DNA of 36,197 bases from CAZZCN01 sp964652975 (GCA_964652975.1 CAZZCN010000025.1:1-36197), one strand, 5' to 3'. Positions 1-8,338 are shown, numbered from the stretch's first letter. Notes: a model not told the origin generated them from the letters alone. Program-made: numbers and translations.

Positions 1-577
1 TCTTTAATGGTGCAAAAGCACGATTGGAATCATTGTAGTCACGGTATTCTATATCCTTCTTGACATCTTCGAATGTCGACTTTGTGTCGCCTTTTTCCTT
101 GAGTTCCAAAAGCCTTCTTTCAGCTCTTTCATCAGGAGTTGCATTCAAAAATATTTTGACATCGGCATCCGGCAGCACATAAGTTCCGATGTCCCTGCCG
201 TCCATAATGACATCTGTTCCTTTAGCTATAGCCCTCTGTATATCAACCATCTTGAGGCGAACCGACTGGATCGCGCTTATATCGGAGGCGCCTTTGGAAA
301 CGTCCGGAGTACGTATAAGTGATGTTACATTTTCGCCGTCAAGATAGATCTGTTGCATTTCGTTATCGTATTTTATCGAAATGTCTGTTGAGTCCATAAT
401 CTCATTAACAGGTTCCGGATCGGTGCATGAAATCCCTGTCCTGATGGCTTTTAGTGCACAAGCCCTGTACATGGCGCCGGTATCGAGATACACCAGGTTG
501 CGTAGATTTGCTATCCGTTTTGCTATCGTACTCTTGCCCGCGCCTGCAGGACCGTCTATTGCTATGGAAATTGACAT
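1..577 (-). CDS. cmk: Cytidylate kinase, C-terminus cut by window edge
   Basis: This gene encodes cytidylate kinase, which phosphorylates CMP/dCMP with ATP in the cytoplasm for nucleotide recycling. I translated it by hand: the start ATG at 575-577 follows an AGGGAGA ribosome binding site and gives MSISIAIDGPAGAGKST, with the P-loop GPAGAGKST at residues 9-17. YLDTGAMYRA and the VIMDGRDIGTYVLPDA segment are hallmark Cmk nucleotide-monophosphate-binding motifs. About 192 codons are visible out of a family length near 220, so only the last 30 or so residues are missing. It starts 27 bp after the RpiR regulator gene and probably shares its transcript. The pairing is likely positional rather than functional, since cmk commonly sits in a conserved clostridial housekeeping block. 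Confidence 0.95.
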   Translation of the reverse strand, partial: MSISIAIDGPAGAGKSTIAKRIANLRNLVYLDTGAMYRACALKAIRTGISCTDPEPVNEIMDSTDISIKYDNEMQQIYLDGENVTSLIRTPDVSKGASDISAIQSVRLKMVDIQRAIAKGTDVIMDGRDIGTYVLPDADVKIFLNATPDERAERRLLELKEKGDTKSTFEDVKKDIEYRDYNDSNRAFAPLK

Positions 578-604
578 TGAAAATATCTCCCTGTCATTTT
601 TGTA

Positions 605-1507
605 TCAAAAATCAGCTGCTATTTCAGTTTCGGTTTCACTTTCACCCTTGTCATAAACACCGTAATCATCCCAGATGCGCTCAAGCTTTTCGAATGTCTC
701 AGCCACATGAATCCTGTTACGCATACCGACTTCTGCTATAAGTGCGTTTATAAGGCTTAGCGGAGCTACAAGCGAGTCAACGAATGACGCAATATCACTT
801 GGTGCCAATAATGAGCAGTCGGCGTTGTTGGATATCGGGTTGTCCAGCTTGTCGGTGATTGCGATTACACTGGCTTTGGAGTCGCGTGAATATTGCATGG
901 CCTTGATTGTTCTCTTCGAATATCGCGGGAAGCTTATTCCGATAACAACATCTCCGGACTTTGCACTGAGAAGCTGCTCGAATATCTCACTGACGCTGGT
1001 GGTGTGTATCAACCGTACATTATCAAATATCAGATTAAAGTAAAATCCCAGAAAAGCCGCTAATGGTGCTGAACTTCTTACGCCAAGAATAAAAATCCTG
1101 TTGGCGGAGATTATCATTTCGACAGCCTTGTTAAAAGACTCATAATCCATGTTGTCAATCGTGTATTTGAGCTTCTCCATATCTGATATAAGTACAGATT
1201 TGGCGATATTGCCTGATAAGCTGGTGAATGCAGATGTATTAAGTCTTTCGACCGATGTAAGCTTAACTTTCAGGTCTTCACGGAGTTTCTTCTGAAACGC
1301 GGGGAATCCTGAAAACCCTAGCTCAGTGGCAAACCTTACAACGGTTGATTCACTGACATCAGCCTCTGCACCAATACTCGCTGCGGTTATGTGTGCAGCT
1401 CTTTCGTAATTGGTCAGTATAAATTGGGCAATAGCCTTTTGACCTTTGCTCATATGAAGCATCGAAGATTCAATCAAATAGAAAATATCAATCTTTTTGC
1501 CTTCCAT
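605..1507 (-). CDS. RpiR/MurR-family transcriptional regulator (HTH + SIS)
   Basis: A 300-residue regulator of the RpiR family. The N-terminal helix-turn-helix covers roughly residues 15-80 (AASIGAEADVSESTVVRFATELGFSG is the recognition region), and a SIS sugar-phosphate-binding fold covers roughly 125-260 (IFILGVRSSAPLAAFL and DVVIGISFPRYSK are its glycine-rich strands). Known family members sense phosphorylated sugars or related metabolites and repress or activate nearby catabolic genes. The start ATG at 1507 follows a GAGGGAG site. It lies directly downstream of the carboxyltransferase genes and upstream of cmk. A 15-bp perfect palindrome sits between its likely -35 and -10 boxes, which suggests autoregulation. 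The effector is unknown. Control of the adjacent carboxyltransferase operon is an inference from position only. Confidence 0.88.
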   Translation of the reverse strand: MEGKKIDIFYLIESSMLHMSKGQKAIAQFILTNYERAAHITAASIGAEADVSESTVVRFATELGFSGFPAFQKKLREDLKVKLTSVERLNTSAFTSLSGNIAKSVLISDMEKLKYTIDNMDYESFNKAVEMIISANRIFILGVRSSAPLAAFLGFYFNLIFDNVRLIHTTSVSEIFEQLLSAKSGDVVIGISFPRYSKRTIKAMQYSRDSKASVIAITDKLDNPISNNADCSLLAPSDIASFVDSLVAPLSLINALIAEVGMRNRIHVAETFEKLERIWDDYGVYDKGESETETEIAADF

Positions 1508-1553
1508 ACCAATCTCCCTCTTTACCGATTAGATTTAACATACTGTGATAATG

Positions 1554-1582
1554 ATTATAAATTTTGTCATTAAATGACAGTG
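1554..1582 (-). promoter_or_regulatory. rpiR promoter with a perfect palindromic candidate operator
   Basis: On the minus strand a TATAAT box (1554-1559) lies about 46 bp upstream of the rpiR start codon, with only a weak -35 around 1577-1582. The spacer holds the perfect palindrome TGTCATTAAATGACA (1565-1579). An operator between -35 and -10 is a classic repressor position, so RpiR autoregulation is a reasonable guess. The palindrome could also act as a weak hairpin at the end of the upstream carboxyltransferase transcript, but no GC-rich stem plus T-run is visible there. Confidence 0.5.
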
Positions 1583-1616
1583 ATTAATATAAATTATGTT
1601 TTATTAATAAAAACGA

Positions 1617-3014
1617 TTACACCGGCTGTATTTTTTCGTCAATACTACCGATTATTGAATCTATGTTATGCTTTTTTGCTCTTCTCCACTGAAAAAACTT
1701 CTCTGCAACCTGTGGAAACATCGCCCATGTCAGAACGTCTTCTTCCTGCTCAAAATACTGAGCGGATTCCTTACGGTTCTTATCAAGTTCAGGTTCTATG
1801 AAATCTGCAGGCCTTCCTGTGATTGGCTTCTCGTCACCGAGAACAATCTTGTAAATCTCATCGCTTATTGGTGCAGGTGGTAGTCCATATTCGCCTTTAA
1901 CAACACCTTTGGATTCCTTGGGGATCATTTTGTATCTTTGTCCTGATATTACATTCATGACGGCCTGTGTTCCGACAATCTGACTTGATGGTGTGACAAG
2001 CGGAGGATACCCAAAGTCTTTACGAACTCTTGGTACTTCTTCTAGAACCTCATTAAGTAAATTGATCTTACCTGCCTGTTTTAATTGTGAGACAAGATTG
2101 GAAAGCATTCCGCCCGGTACCTGGTATCTGAGTGCGTTCACATCAACTCCGAGCATCTGCGGATCAAGCAGACCCGATTTAAGCCACTTCTCTCTGATTG
2201 TTGTAAAATATGCCGCTATCTCAGACAAAGCATCCAATGAAAGACCTGTGTCGAATTGCGTTCCTGCCAAAGTAGCCACCAATGGCTCTGTGGGCGGTTG
2301 AGATGTTCCTAATGCGAGAGGGCTTATCGCGCAGTCAACGATGTCACAACCGGCTTCTATAGCTTTCAAGTAGGTCATGGATCCAACTCCGCTGGTATAA
2401 TGTGTATGCAACTCTACTGGAATCTTAAGAGACGACTTAAGAGCGCTGACCAGATCGAATGCCTGCATGGGCAGAAGCAAACCAGCCATATCCTTGATAC
2501 AAACTGAATTGGCTCCCATGTTTTCAAGCCTTTTGGCGTCCTCAACGAATTTGGCAGATGTATGTACAGGGCTTGTCGTATAAGATATACAGCCTTGTGC
2601 GTGTCCGCCTTCGCTTAAAGTAGCTTTCATTGCCTTTTCGATATTGCGAAAATCGTTAAGTGCATCAAATATTCTTATTATATCTATACCGTTCTCAACA
2701 GATTTTTTGACAAAATACTCTACAACATCGTCTGCATAATGCTTGTATCCAAGCAGGTTCTGTCCGCGCAGCAGCATTTGAAGCTTGGTATTGGGACAGG
2801 CTTTTCTGATTGTTCGCAGTCTGTCCCAGGGATCTTCATTCAAAAACCTTACGCATGCGTCGAATGTAGCTCCACCCCAGCATTCCAGTGCGTTGTATCC
2901 TACATTGTCAAGCATTGTGAGCGCAGGTATCATCTCTTCAATGGACATTCTGGTAGCAACAAGAGACTGATGGGCATCTCTAAGAACTGTTTCTGTTATT
3001 TTTACTTTCGTCAT
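1617..3014 (-). CDS. Pyruvate/oxaloacetate carboxyltransferase subunit (transcarboxylase 5S / OadA-type)
   Basis: A 465-residue TIM-barrel carboxyltransferase that moves CO2 between biotin and pyruvate/oxaloacetate. The family signature is clear: ITETVLRDAHQSLVATRM at the N-terminus contributes the metal-binding Asp, CIKDMAG carries the Lys that is carbamylated in this family, and HTHY gives the two metal-binding His residues. The conserved PycB/OadA helical region follows (MLSNLVSQLK, VTPSSQIVGTQAV). Unlike most OadA proteins it ends without a biotinyl domain; that domain is encoded by the next gene upstream, 15 bp away. Together with the MmdA-like gene this matches the 12S/1.3S/5S subunit set of propionibacterial transcarboxylase. 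No membrane beta subunit or biotin carboxylase is nearby. It could instead be an oxaloacetate decarboxylase subunit; direction and CoA partner cannot be told from sequence. Confidence 0.9.
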   Translation of the reverse strand: MTKVKITETVLRDAHQSLVATRMSIEEMIPALTMLDNVGYNALECWGGATFDACVRFLNEDPWDRLRTIRKACPNTKLQMLLRGQNLLGYKHYADDVVEYFVKKSVENGIDIIRIFDALNDFRNIEKAMKATLSEGGHAQGCISYTTSPVHTSAKFVEDAKRLENMGANSVCIKDMAGLLLPMQAFDLVSALKSSLKIPVELHTHYTSGVGSMTYLKAIEAGCDIVDCAISPLALGTSQPPTEPLVATLAGTQFDTGLSLDALSEIAAYFTTIREKWLKSGLLDPQMLGVDVNALRYQVPGGMLSNLVSQLKQAGKINLLNEVLEEVPRVRKDFGYPPLVTPSSQIVGTQAVMNVISGQRYKMIPKESKGVVKGEYGLPPAPISDEIYKIVLGDEKPITGRPADFIEPELDKNRKESAQYFEQEEDVLTWAMFPQVAEKFFQWRRAKKHNIDSIIGSIDEKIQPV

Positions 3015-3029
3015 TTCTATTCCTCCCGA

Positions 3030-3467
3030 TTAATCCAGTGATACCAGAGTGTCCCCTGCATTTACTGATGAACCTTTCGTAGTGTTTACTGATGCAATTG
3101 TTCCATCCCTGGGGGATACAATGTCTGTCTCCATCTTCATTGCTTCAAGAACGCAGATGACTTCACCTGTCTTTACCGCCTGTCCAATAGAAACATTGAT
3201 TTTCAAAATCGTTCCCGGCATTGGTGAAGGAACGATTTCGGAACCGGTATGGCCTTTGGGTGCCGCTGCGACAGCAGGTGCGGCTTTGGGAGCTGCTACC
3301 GGTGACACGACCGGCGATGCGGTGGTTATTGGTGCCTGTGTGGCTTGTGTCGCTACAAAGGCAGGCTGTTGAACAACAGAAGAAATATTTGCACCTGATG
3401 TTGAGTTTATCTCCTCGACATCGACTTCGTATTGATTCCCGTTAACAGAAATGAGAAATTTTTTCAT
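3030..3467 (-). CDS. Biotin carboxyl carrier protein (1.3S / gamma-type)
   Basis: A 145-residue biotin carrier shuttling carboxybiotin between the two carboxyltransferase subunits encoded on either side. The N-terminal domain (about residues 1-25) is followed by a mobile Ala/Pro/Val-rich linker (about 38-72) and a biotinyl domain (about 75-145). The biotinylation motif EAMKMET is intact, with the acceptor Lys at residue 111. The start ATG at 3467 has a strong CGGAGGAT site. The gene is 15 bp ahead of the 5S-type gene but about 205 bp behind the 12S-type gene, and the spacer is strikingly A-rich. Family members of 120-145 residues are typical of methylmalonyl-CoA decarboxylase gamma chains and transcarboxylase 1.3S. 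Confidence 0.92.
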   Translation of the reverse strand: MKKFLISVNGNQYEVDVEEINSTSGANISSVVQQPAFVATQATQAPITTASPVVSPVAAPKAAPAVAAAPKGHTGSEIVPSPMPGTILKINVSIGQAVKTGEVICVLEAMKMETDIVSPRDGTIASVNTTKGSSVNAGDTLVSLD

Positions 3468-3672
3468 TTTAATATCCTCCGTTTAATGTTTTGTTATTGT
3501 TCTATTTTTTTGTTGTTGTTATCTTATTGTTTTGCTTTTACTTATTATATTAATATTTTGTGCTAACTTTTATTACTATTATTTCTATATTTTAAATTTG
3601 TTGTTTCTATTAATTACTTCTACTGTTTACGATGTTCATGTATATTATTTTTTATATACTCAAATTTATTAC
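3468..3672. other. A-rich, gene-free spacer inside the carboxyltransferase operon
   Basis: About 205 bp without a credible ORF. Read as transcript (minus strand) it is dominated by A, with many AACAA/ATAA runs and very little G, so it should be almost unstructured. It ends in the strong ribosome binding site of the biotin carrier gene. I see no hairpin, terminator or convincing promoter in it. It may be a translation-enhancing leader that raises biotin carrier output, but that is inference. Confidence 0.5.
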
Positions 3673-5133
3673 TTATAAAATCTGTAAAGTGCTTATGAGT
3701 CTTGGTCTTGTTGATGATGGTGTTATAACTTCGTCGATATGACCGAACGAAGCGGCAACATCAGCACTTGCAATCTCTTCGGAATATCTGTCGACAAAAT
3801 CCGCTCTTGCTGCAATAACATCAGAAGCTTTAGCTATCTCGTCACGATAGAGTATATTTGCTGCCGTATCAGCAGGTACAACTGCAATACGTGCGGTCGG
3901 CCAGGCATATACAAAGTCAAATCCCGCTTGTTTGCTGGCTAGTGTGAGATATGCCGTACCTATTGCATCTCCGATAATAACGCTGATTTTAGGTAGGGAA
4001 AAACTATCCATTGTCCTGTATAATTCTGCAGATTGTTCAATAATATCCGAAAATTCGTGCACCATTCCTATTGCGTATCCTTGACAGTCGATAAAAGAAA
4101 TTACAGGAATTTCAAGTACATCGCAGGTTATCACAAATGATTTGATCTTGCGTGCCATCTTCGCATCCAGTCTGTTCTCGCGGTTAGCTATTATTCCAAC
4201 TGTGTAACCGTCCAACCTGGCTAATGCTGTTATAGCTCCTGATGCATATTCGCTTGATATTTCAAGAAATGAGCCTGTGTCAACAACATTTGAGATGATT
4301 TCATCCATGGCATAACCATTGTCAAGATTCTCTGCAATGCTGTCAAGAATTGCTTCCGTCCTGTTGGGATCGTCACAGCACACGCCGTCAAAATCCTTTT
4401 CATCATTATAACCAGGCATATAGCCTATCAGATTCTTAATGCAAGTAATGCAATCCTTCTCATTAGCAGTTACAAAAGACGCCAAACCGGTTGTTTTAGA
4501 ATGAATAGCGGCTCCACCAATATCGGAAGGATCCATTGTCTTACCCTCGTAAGCTGACGTAACCATAGGTCCGTTCATATATATACCAGAAGGCTTGTCT
4601 GTCATAATACGAAAATGGCTAAGGCTTGCAGCCATTGCGCTGCCACCTGGGCACGGGCCGAAAACGCCTGCGATCACCGGTATGCTGTCTGATGCGTTGC
4701 ATATGCTGGAAAGCACTTGTGCAGTCCCTTCAAGTGCAAGGACACCCTCTTCGATTCTTGATCCGCCTGTATCATAAAGTCCGATAAACGGTGAATTGGC
4801 ATTGACCGCCATATCGATTATTTCGCTTATTTTCTGTGCGTGCATCTGACCCATTGAACCGCCATAAACCTCTGGATCCTGGGCGGCAACAAATACAAGC
4901 CTTCCAGATATGGTGCCATACCCTGTTATTACTCCGTCACCGTCGATACTGGCCCGGTCAAAAGCTGCGGCAAGTCCGCGTGACTTTACATGTGCGTTCA
5001 TTTCCACAAAGCTTTCTTCATCAAGCAAATCAGTGATTCTGTTTTTGCAGATGTTCTTTGATCCGGAAGCATTTGAATTCAAAGCAGCTGATCGGGCTTC
5101 GGTAAATTTTTTCATTTTTTCGTATGAACTCAT
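3673..5133 (-). CDS. Acyl-CoA carboxyltransferase (transcarboxylase 12S / MmdA / PCCB-type)
   Basis: A crotonase-fold carboxyltransferase of about 486 residues that transfers the carboxyl group between biotin and an acyl-CoA such as propionyl-/methylmalonyl-CoA or acetyl-/malonyl-CoA. Both halves are recognisable: the N-half carries PFIGLYDTGGSRIEEG and GVFGPCPGGSAMAASL (oxyanion-hole glycines), and the C-half has VGIIANRENRLDAKMARKI, DCQGYAIG and the WPTARIAVVPA stretch. The reading frame is open up to an ATG at 5178, but I chose the ATG at 5131-5133 because AAGGATGG lies just upstream and MSSYEKMKK aligns with the family start. It heads the operon with the biotin carrier and the 5S-type subunit. 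It is divergent from textbook PCCB, so the acyl-CoA substrate is uncertain. Confidence 0.87.
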   Translation of the reverse strand: MSSYEKMKKFTEARSAALNSNASGSKNICKNRITDLLDEESFVEMNAHVKSRGLAAAFDRASIDGDGVITGYGTISGRLVFVAAQDPEVYGGSMGQMHAQKISEIIDMAVNANSPFIGLYDTGGSRIEEGVLALEGTAQVLSSICNASDSIPVIAGVFGPCPGGSAMAASLSHFRIMTDKPSGIYMNGPMVTSAYEGKTMDPSDIGGAAIHSKTTGLASFVTANEKDCITCIKNLIGYMPGYNDEKDFDGVCCDDPNRTEAILDSIAENLDNGYAMDEIISNVVDTGSFLEISSEYASGAITALARLDGYTVGIIANRENRLDAKMARKIKSFVITCDVLEIPVISFIDCQGYAIGMVHEFSDIIEQSAELYRTMDSFSLPKISVIIGDAIGTAYLTLASKQAGFDFVYAWPTARIAVVPADTAANILYRDEIAKASDVIAARADFVDRYSEEIASADVAASFGHIDEVITPSSTRPRLISTLQIL

Positions 5134-5446
5134 TTTATGACCATCCTTATAATAATTATTGTGAAAAGTAATTTTCACGCTTTTACCACCGGCTTATAAT
5201 AGACTGGATGTTTAAAATTTCCACTCTGTCAATATTCGGCCAGGTCGTCTATTACATCTATCCTATATTCGGCTGAACCGAATTCGCAACTCTCAGATGA
5301 TGAAAAAGAAAAAACGACTTTCCCCGATTGTATTATAATTGAATATTAGCTTAAATGGAATAGCAATTTTTACAAATAAATTTGAAATAAACTTTTATAT
5401 AATTATTCAGTTCAATAATAATAAATAAATCTTCGTGTCAGTCGAC
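5134..5446. promoter_or_regulatory. Leader and promoter region of the carboxyltransferase operon
   Basis: This gene-free stretch precedes the 12S-type gene. A minus-strand TATAAT (5332-5337) with a weak TTCCAT -35 (5355-5360, 17-bp spacer) would give a leader of about 190 nt. Inside that leader is a 6-5-6 inverted repeat, ATTCGG/CCGAAT, at 5267-5283, a possible operator or small hairpin. A half-like ATTCGG also occurs near 5234. I recognise no known riboswitch class. Confidence 0.4.
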
Positions 5447-5495
5447 ATAATGCATTCATCTGTTAATAATACCAGTTGAAATAATGCGTTCATCT
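5447..5495. repeat. Two-copy direct repeat with 34-bp period at the end of scpB
   Basis: ATAATGCATTCATCT at 5447-5461 recurs as ATAATGCGTTCATCT at 5481-5495, 34 bp away, and similarity extends a few bases beyond each copy. The second copy overlaps the scpB stop codon, so this looks like a small tandem duplication of the gene end. Confidence 0.65.
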
Positions 5496-6366
5496 ACTCT
5501 TCATTACTTCCGAAAAATGCATTCGACAATTCAACGATTTCATCTGAGTTAAGACTTTCACCATCGTCTTTGACATCCGTTTCATCTATTTTGTCAAATG
5601 ATGTAACTTCCAAATGATTCTTCGGCATCACATTGTCAACTATCTGGTCGATTGTAATCTGATTATCACTTTGCTTCTTGTTGGCATCCTCTATTGATGA
5701 CTCGATATCCCTTAATGTACCGTACATCATCATATCGATCGGGGGCAGTTCATGAACAGACGAAAGACCGAATTCCTTAAGAAAATTGTCCGTTGTCTCA
5801 AAAAGTGCAGGTCTTCCGGGTGCATCAAGTGTTCCACACTCCCTTATCATGTTTTTCTCGATCAGTCTTGCAATTATACTGTCGCTTCCGACACCTCTTA
5901 CCGATTCAACCTGAGACCTTGTAACAGGCTGATTATATGCAATGATTGAAAGTGTTTCGTAAGCAGCTTGTGTCATCGGCGGACGGTTCCTCGGTAGAAA
6001 CAGCCTCTGGAGAACATCTTTCATCTCAGGCTTGGTTGACAGTGTGTATGAGTCATTTATGTTTCGCACGAAAATACCCCTTCTGGAATTGTTATTGTAA
6101 TCCAGGATTATTTCGTCCATTATTCTTCGGGTTCTGTCCTTTTCGAATCCAATGACAAATCCTACTTTTTCAAGGGCAATGGGCTCACCATAAGCAAAAA
6201 GGATTGCCTCTATGCTTGCCTTGGCTTCCTCTTCAGACATTTCCAGGTTTTTTTCTGAACGGTTATCACCGATGACATCCTCTACGGACTCCCTTTTAAG
6301 AAACCCTTCAGTCTCAATGATATCAATAATCTCTTCAATTCTGTCAACTTCATTATCATCTGTCAT
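5494..6366 (-). CDS. scpB: Segregation and condensation protein B
   Basis: ScpB, the winged-helix kleisin partner that joins ScpA and Smc to form the condensin complex on the nucleoid. The winged-helix core spans about residues 45-205, with the conserved RPPMTQAAYETLSIIAYNQP and RGVGSDSIIARLIEKNMI stretches and a GRPALFETTDNFLKEFGL end. At 290 residues it is longer than usual (about 180-200). The excess is an acidic N-terminal extension of about 40 residues and an acidic C-terminal extension of about 70, both common in clostridial versions. The start ATG overlaps the scpA stop by 4 bp, so the genes are translationally coupled. A 34-bp duplication touches its stop codon. Confidence 0.95.
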   Translation of the reverse strand: MTDDNEVDRIEEIIDIIETEGFLKRESVEDVIGDNRSEKNLEMSEEEAKASIEAILFAYGEPIALEKVGFVIGFEKDRTRRIMDEIILDYNNNSRRGIFVRNINDSYTLSTKPEMKDVLQRLFLPRNRPPMTQAAYETLSIIAYNQPVTRSQVESVRGVGSDSIIARLIEKNMIRECGTLDAPGRPALFETTDNFLKEFGLSSVHELPPIDMMMYGTLRDIESSIEDANKKQSDNQITIDQIVDNVMPKNHLEVTSFDKIDETDVKDDGESLNSDEIVELSNAFFGSNEE

Positions 6367-7202
6367 TTGTATGATATCTCCTCAAAAACTTCTTTATTGA
6401 ATTGCGTTTCAAATTCTTTTGAGTCCTTGTCTTTGGCTGTTTTTTTGTTTGTCTCGATTAAAATAACATCGAACGGCTTAAGCTGTTTGACGCATATACG
6501 GTTTAACTTGAGGAGTTCAAGAAGTGCAAGGAACCCCACTACCCTCTCTGCCTTTGACGTAGTAGTCCCGGGGAAGATTTCGTTGAAAAACACCTTGCTC
6601 TTATCAAGCACTCTGTTCCATATAAGTTTCATTTTCTCTTTAAGAGAAATCTTCTCTCTTCTCAAAATATGCATTATTCTGTTGGTGACATCGTTGAATC
6701 TGCTTCTGTTGCGTTCGGCGACCGCTCTGCATGCAGCATGGAAATCTTCAATGCAAAAATCATTTTGCTGGGTATAAGCCGTGACTCCAAGGCTTTGAGG
6801 TGTCTCCGGCAGCTTATACATACAGTCTTTGTATATCTCGTGCTTTTGCTTCAAGTCCGTAGCCAGCGCCTTGCATCTTCTGTATTCAAGCAGTTTTATT
6901 ACCAGCTCTTCGCGAGGATCCACTTCGTCGTCGTTCAAGCTGACCTTTTGTGAAGGTAAAAGCATTCTTGATTTTATATGCAGTAGAGTCGATGCCATCA
7001 CCAGAAAAGAACTTGTCGCCTCAAGGTCTATATCTTGTATTTTTGACATATAGTCAATATATTGGTCGGTAATAGTTATAATTGGAATATCGTAAATATT
7101 GATCTTGTTCTTCTCGATTAAATAGCACAACAAATCAAGAGGGCCTTCAAAAAATTCCGTCTTGATATCCGGCGCGCCCTTTACATCATCGATTTCGCTC
7201 AT
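6363..7202 (-). CDS. scpA: Segregation and condensation protein A (kleisin)
   Basis: ScpA, the kleisin subunit that bridges the Smc heads and recruits ScpB during chromosome condensation. The N-terminal motif EFFEGPLDLLCYLIEKNKINIYDIPI (about residues 17-42) and the following LEATSSFLVMASTLLHIKSRMLLP are diagnostic. The C-terminal winged helix (KAERVVGFLALLELLKL) is also present. Its 279 residues are a normal length. It overlaps trpS upstream and scpB downstream by 4 bp each, so trpS-scpA-scpB form a tightly coupled operon. Confidence 0.96.
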   Translation of the reverse strand: MSEIDDVKGAPDIKTEFFEGPLDLLCYLIEKNKINIYDIPIITITDQYIDYMSKIQDIDLEATSSFLVMASTLLHIKSRMLLPSQKVSLNDDEVDPREELVIKLLEYRRCKALATDLKQKHEIYKDCMYKLPETPQSLGVTAYTQQNDFCIEDFHAACRAVAERNRSRFNDVTNRIMHILRREKISLKEKMKLIWNRVLDKSKVFFNEIFPGTTTSKAERVVGFLALLELLKLNRICVKQLKPFDVILIETNKKTAKDKDSKEFETQFNKEVFEEISYK

Positions 7203-8194
7203 TTGACGATTCCCATCCCGACAACCGACATGACTTCATCCATTGTCTTCCTGGCTGTTATGCGGGCTTTGTCAGAACCTGCGATAAGAATATCGGTAAG
7301 CACGTCTCTGTTGGAGAGCAGAGCTGTCCTTTTTTCGTAAATTGGTGTATGGAATTCCTGTAATTTAAGTGCAAGATTCCTTTTACACTGAACACAGCCT
7401 ATCTCGCCCTTCTCGCACGCATTGCGAATCTCAGGCACGTTCGCTTCAGAGAATATTTTGTGAAAAGCATAAACAGCGCATACATCAGGGTGTCCCGGAT
7501 CTGTTTTCTTGATTCTTTGCGGGTCTGTTATCATGCCCATTACTTTCTTGCCGACTTCGTCCGGAGTGTCAGAAAAGGATATCGTATTTCCATAGCTTTT
7601 CGACATTTTGCGTCCATCGGTTCCGGGAAGAAGCTTTGCCTTGGTCAAAAGAGGCTTGGGTTCGGTAAGTAGCTCCGTTTTATATAAAAAATTAAACCTG
7701 CGGGATATTTCGCGTGTCAGTTCAAGGTGCGGTATCTGATCTTCGCCTACGGGTACGAAATCGGCCTTGTAGAGCAATATGTCCGATGACATCAAGCAAG
7801 GATACCCTAAAAATCCGTACGTCATGATATCCTTGTCAGAAAGATTTGCTATCTGGTCCTTGTATGTGGGACAGCGCTCAAGCCAGCTGAGCGGGGTTGA
7901 CATTGAAAGCATAAGGTGAAGCTCCGAGTGCTCCTTGACAAGTGACTGGAGAAAAATAACAGAGCGTTTGGGGTCAAGTCCGCATGCGAGATAATCTGCA
8001 AGAATACAATAAGTGTTTTCAATCAATTCACTTGTATCTGCGTATCCTGTGGTGAGAGCGTGCCAGTCGGCAATAAAAAAATGGCAGTCATAAGAATCCT
8101 GAAGGTTCACCCAGTTCTCAAGCGCTCCAAAATAATTGCCAAGATGAATGTTTCCGGTCGGTCTCATACCGCTCAATATCTTTTTTAATGCCAT
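7199..8194 (-). CDS. trpS: Tryptophanyl-tRNA synthetase
   Basis: Class I aminoacyl-tRNA synthetase that charges tRNA-Trp. The HIGH-type motif is TGNIHLGN (residues 13-20) and the KMSKS motif is intact at residues 196-200, within GTDGRKMSKSYGN. Its 331 residues are typical. The frame allows an earlier ATG at 8200, but that codon abuts the GGAGG ribosome binding site. The ATG at 8192-8194 has about 6 nt spacing and gives the usual MALKKILSG start. I looked for a T-box in the 144-bp upstream gap and saw none, so control differs from ileS. Confidence 0.96.
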   Translation of the reverse strand: MALKKILSGMRPTGNIHLGNYFGALENWVNLQDSYDCHFFIADWHALTTGYADTSELIENTYCILADYLACGLDPKRSVIFLQSLVKEHSELHLMLSMSTPLSWLERCPTYKDQIANLSDKDIMTYGFLGYPCLMSSDILLYKADFVPVGEDQIPHLELTREISRRFNFLYKTELLTEPKPLLTKAKLLPGTDGRKMSKSYGNTISFSDTPDEVGKKVMGMITDPQRIKKTDPGHPDVCAVYAFHKIFSEANVPEIRNACEKGEIGCVQCKRNLALKLQEFHTPIYEKRTALLSNRDVLTDILIAGSDKARITARKTMDEVMSVVGMGIVK

Positions 8195-8338
8195 ATCCAT
8201 CCTCCGTTTATTATAAATTTAGAATTTACAATCAATAATCTCAAAAACAAATATAAAAGTGAAATGCCCTACCTGGTTTCATTAATTAATTTCTCTTATA
8301 TAGCAGCCATAAAGCAGATCAGCCTATGTTATCCCAGG

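Noticed and set aside
1617..5133. Na+-pumping oxaloacetate or methylmalonyl-CoA decarboxylase
   Set aside because: No polytopic beta subunit gene in or beside the operon; it can only be proposed if encoded elsewhere.
8195..8338. T-box in front of trpS
   Set aside because: No GGGTGGNACCGC-like core and no terminator in the gap.
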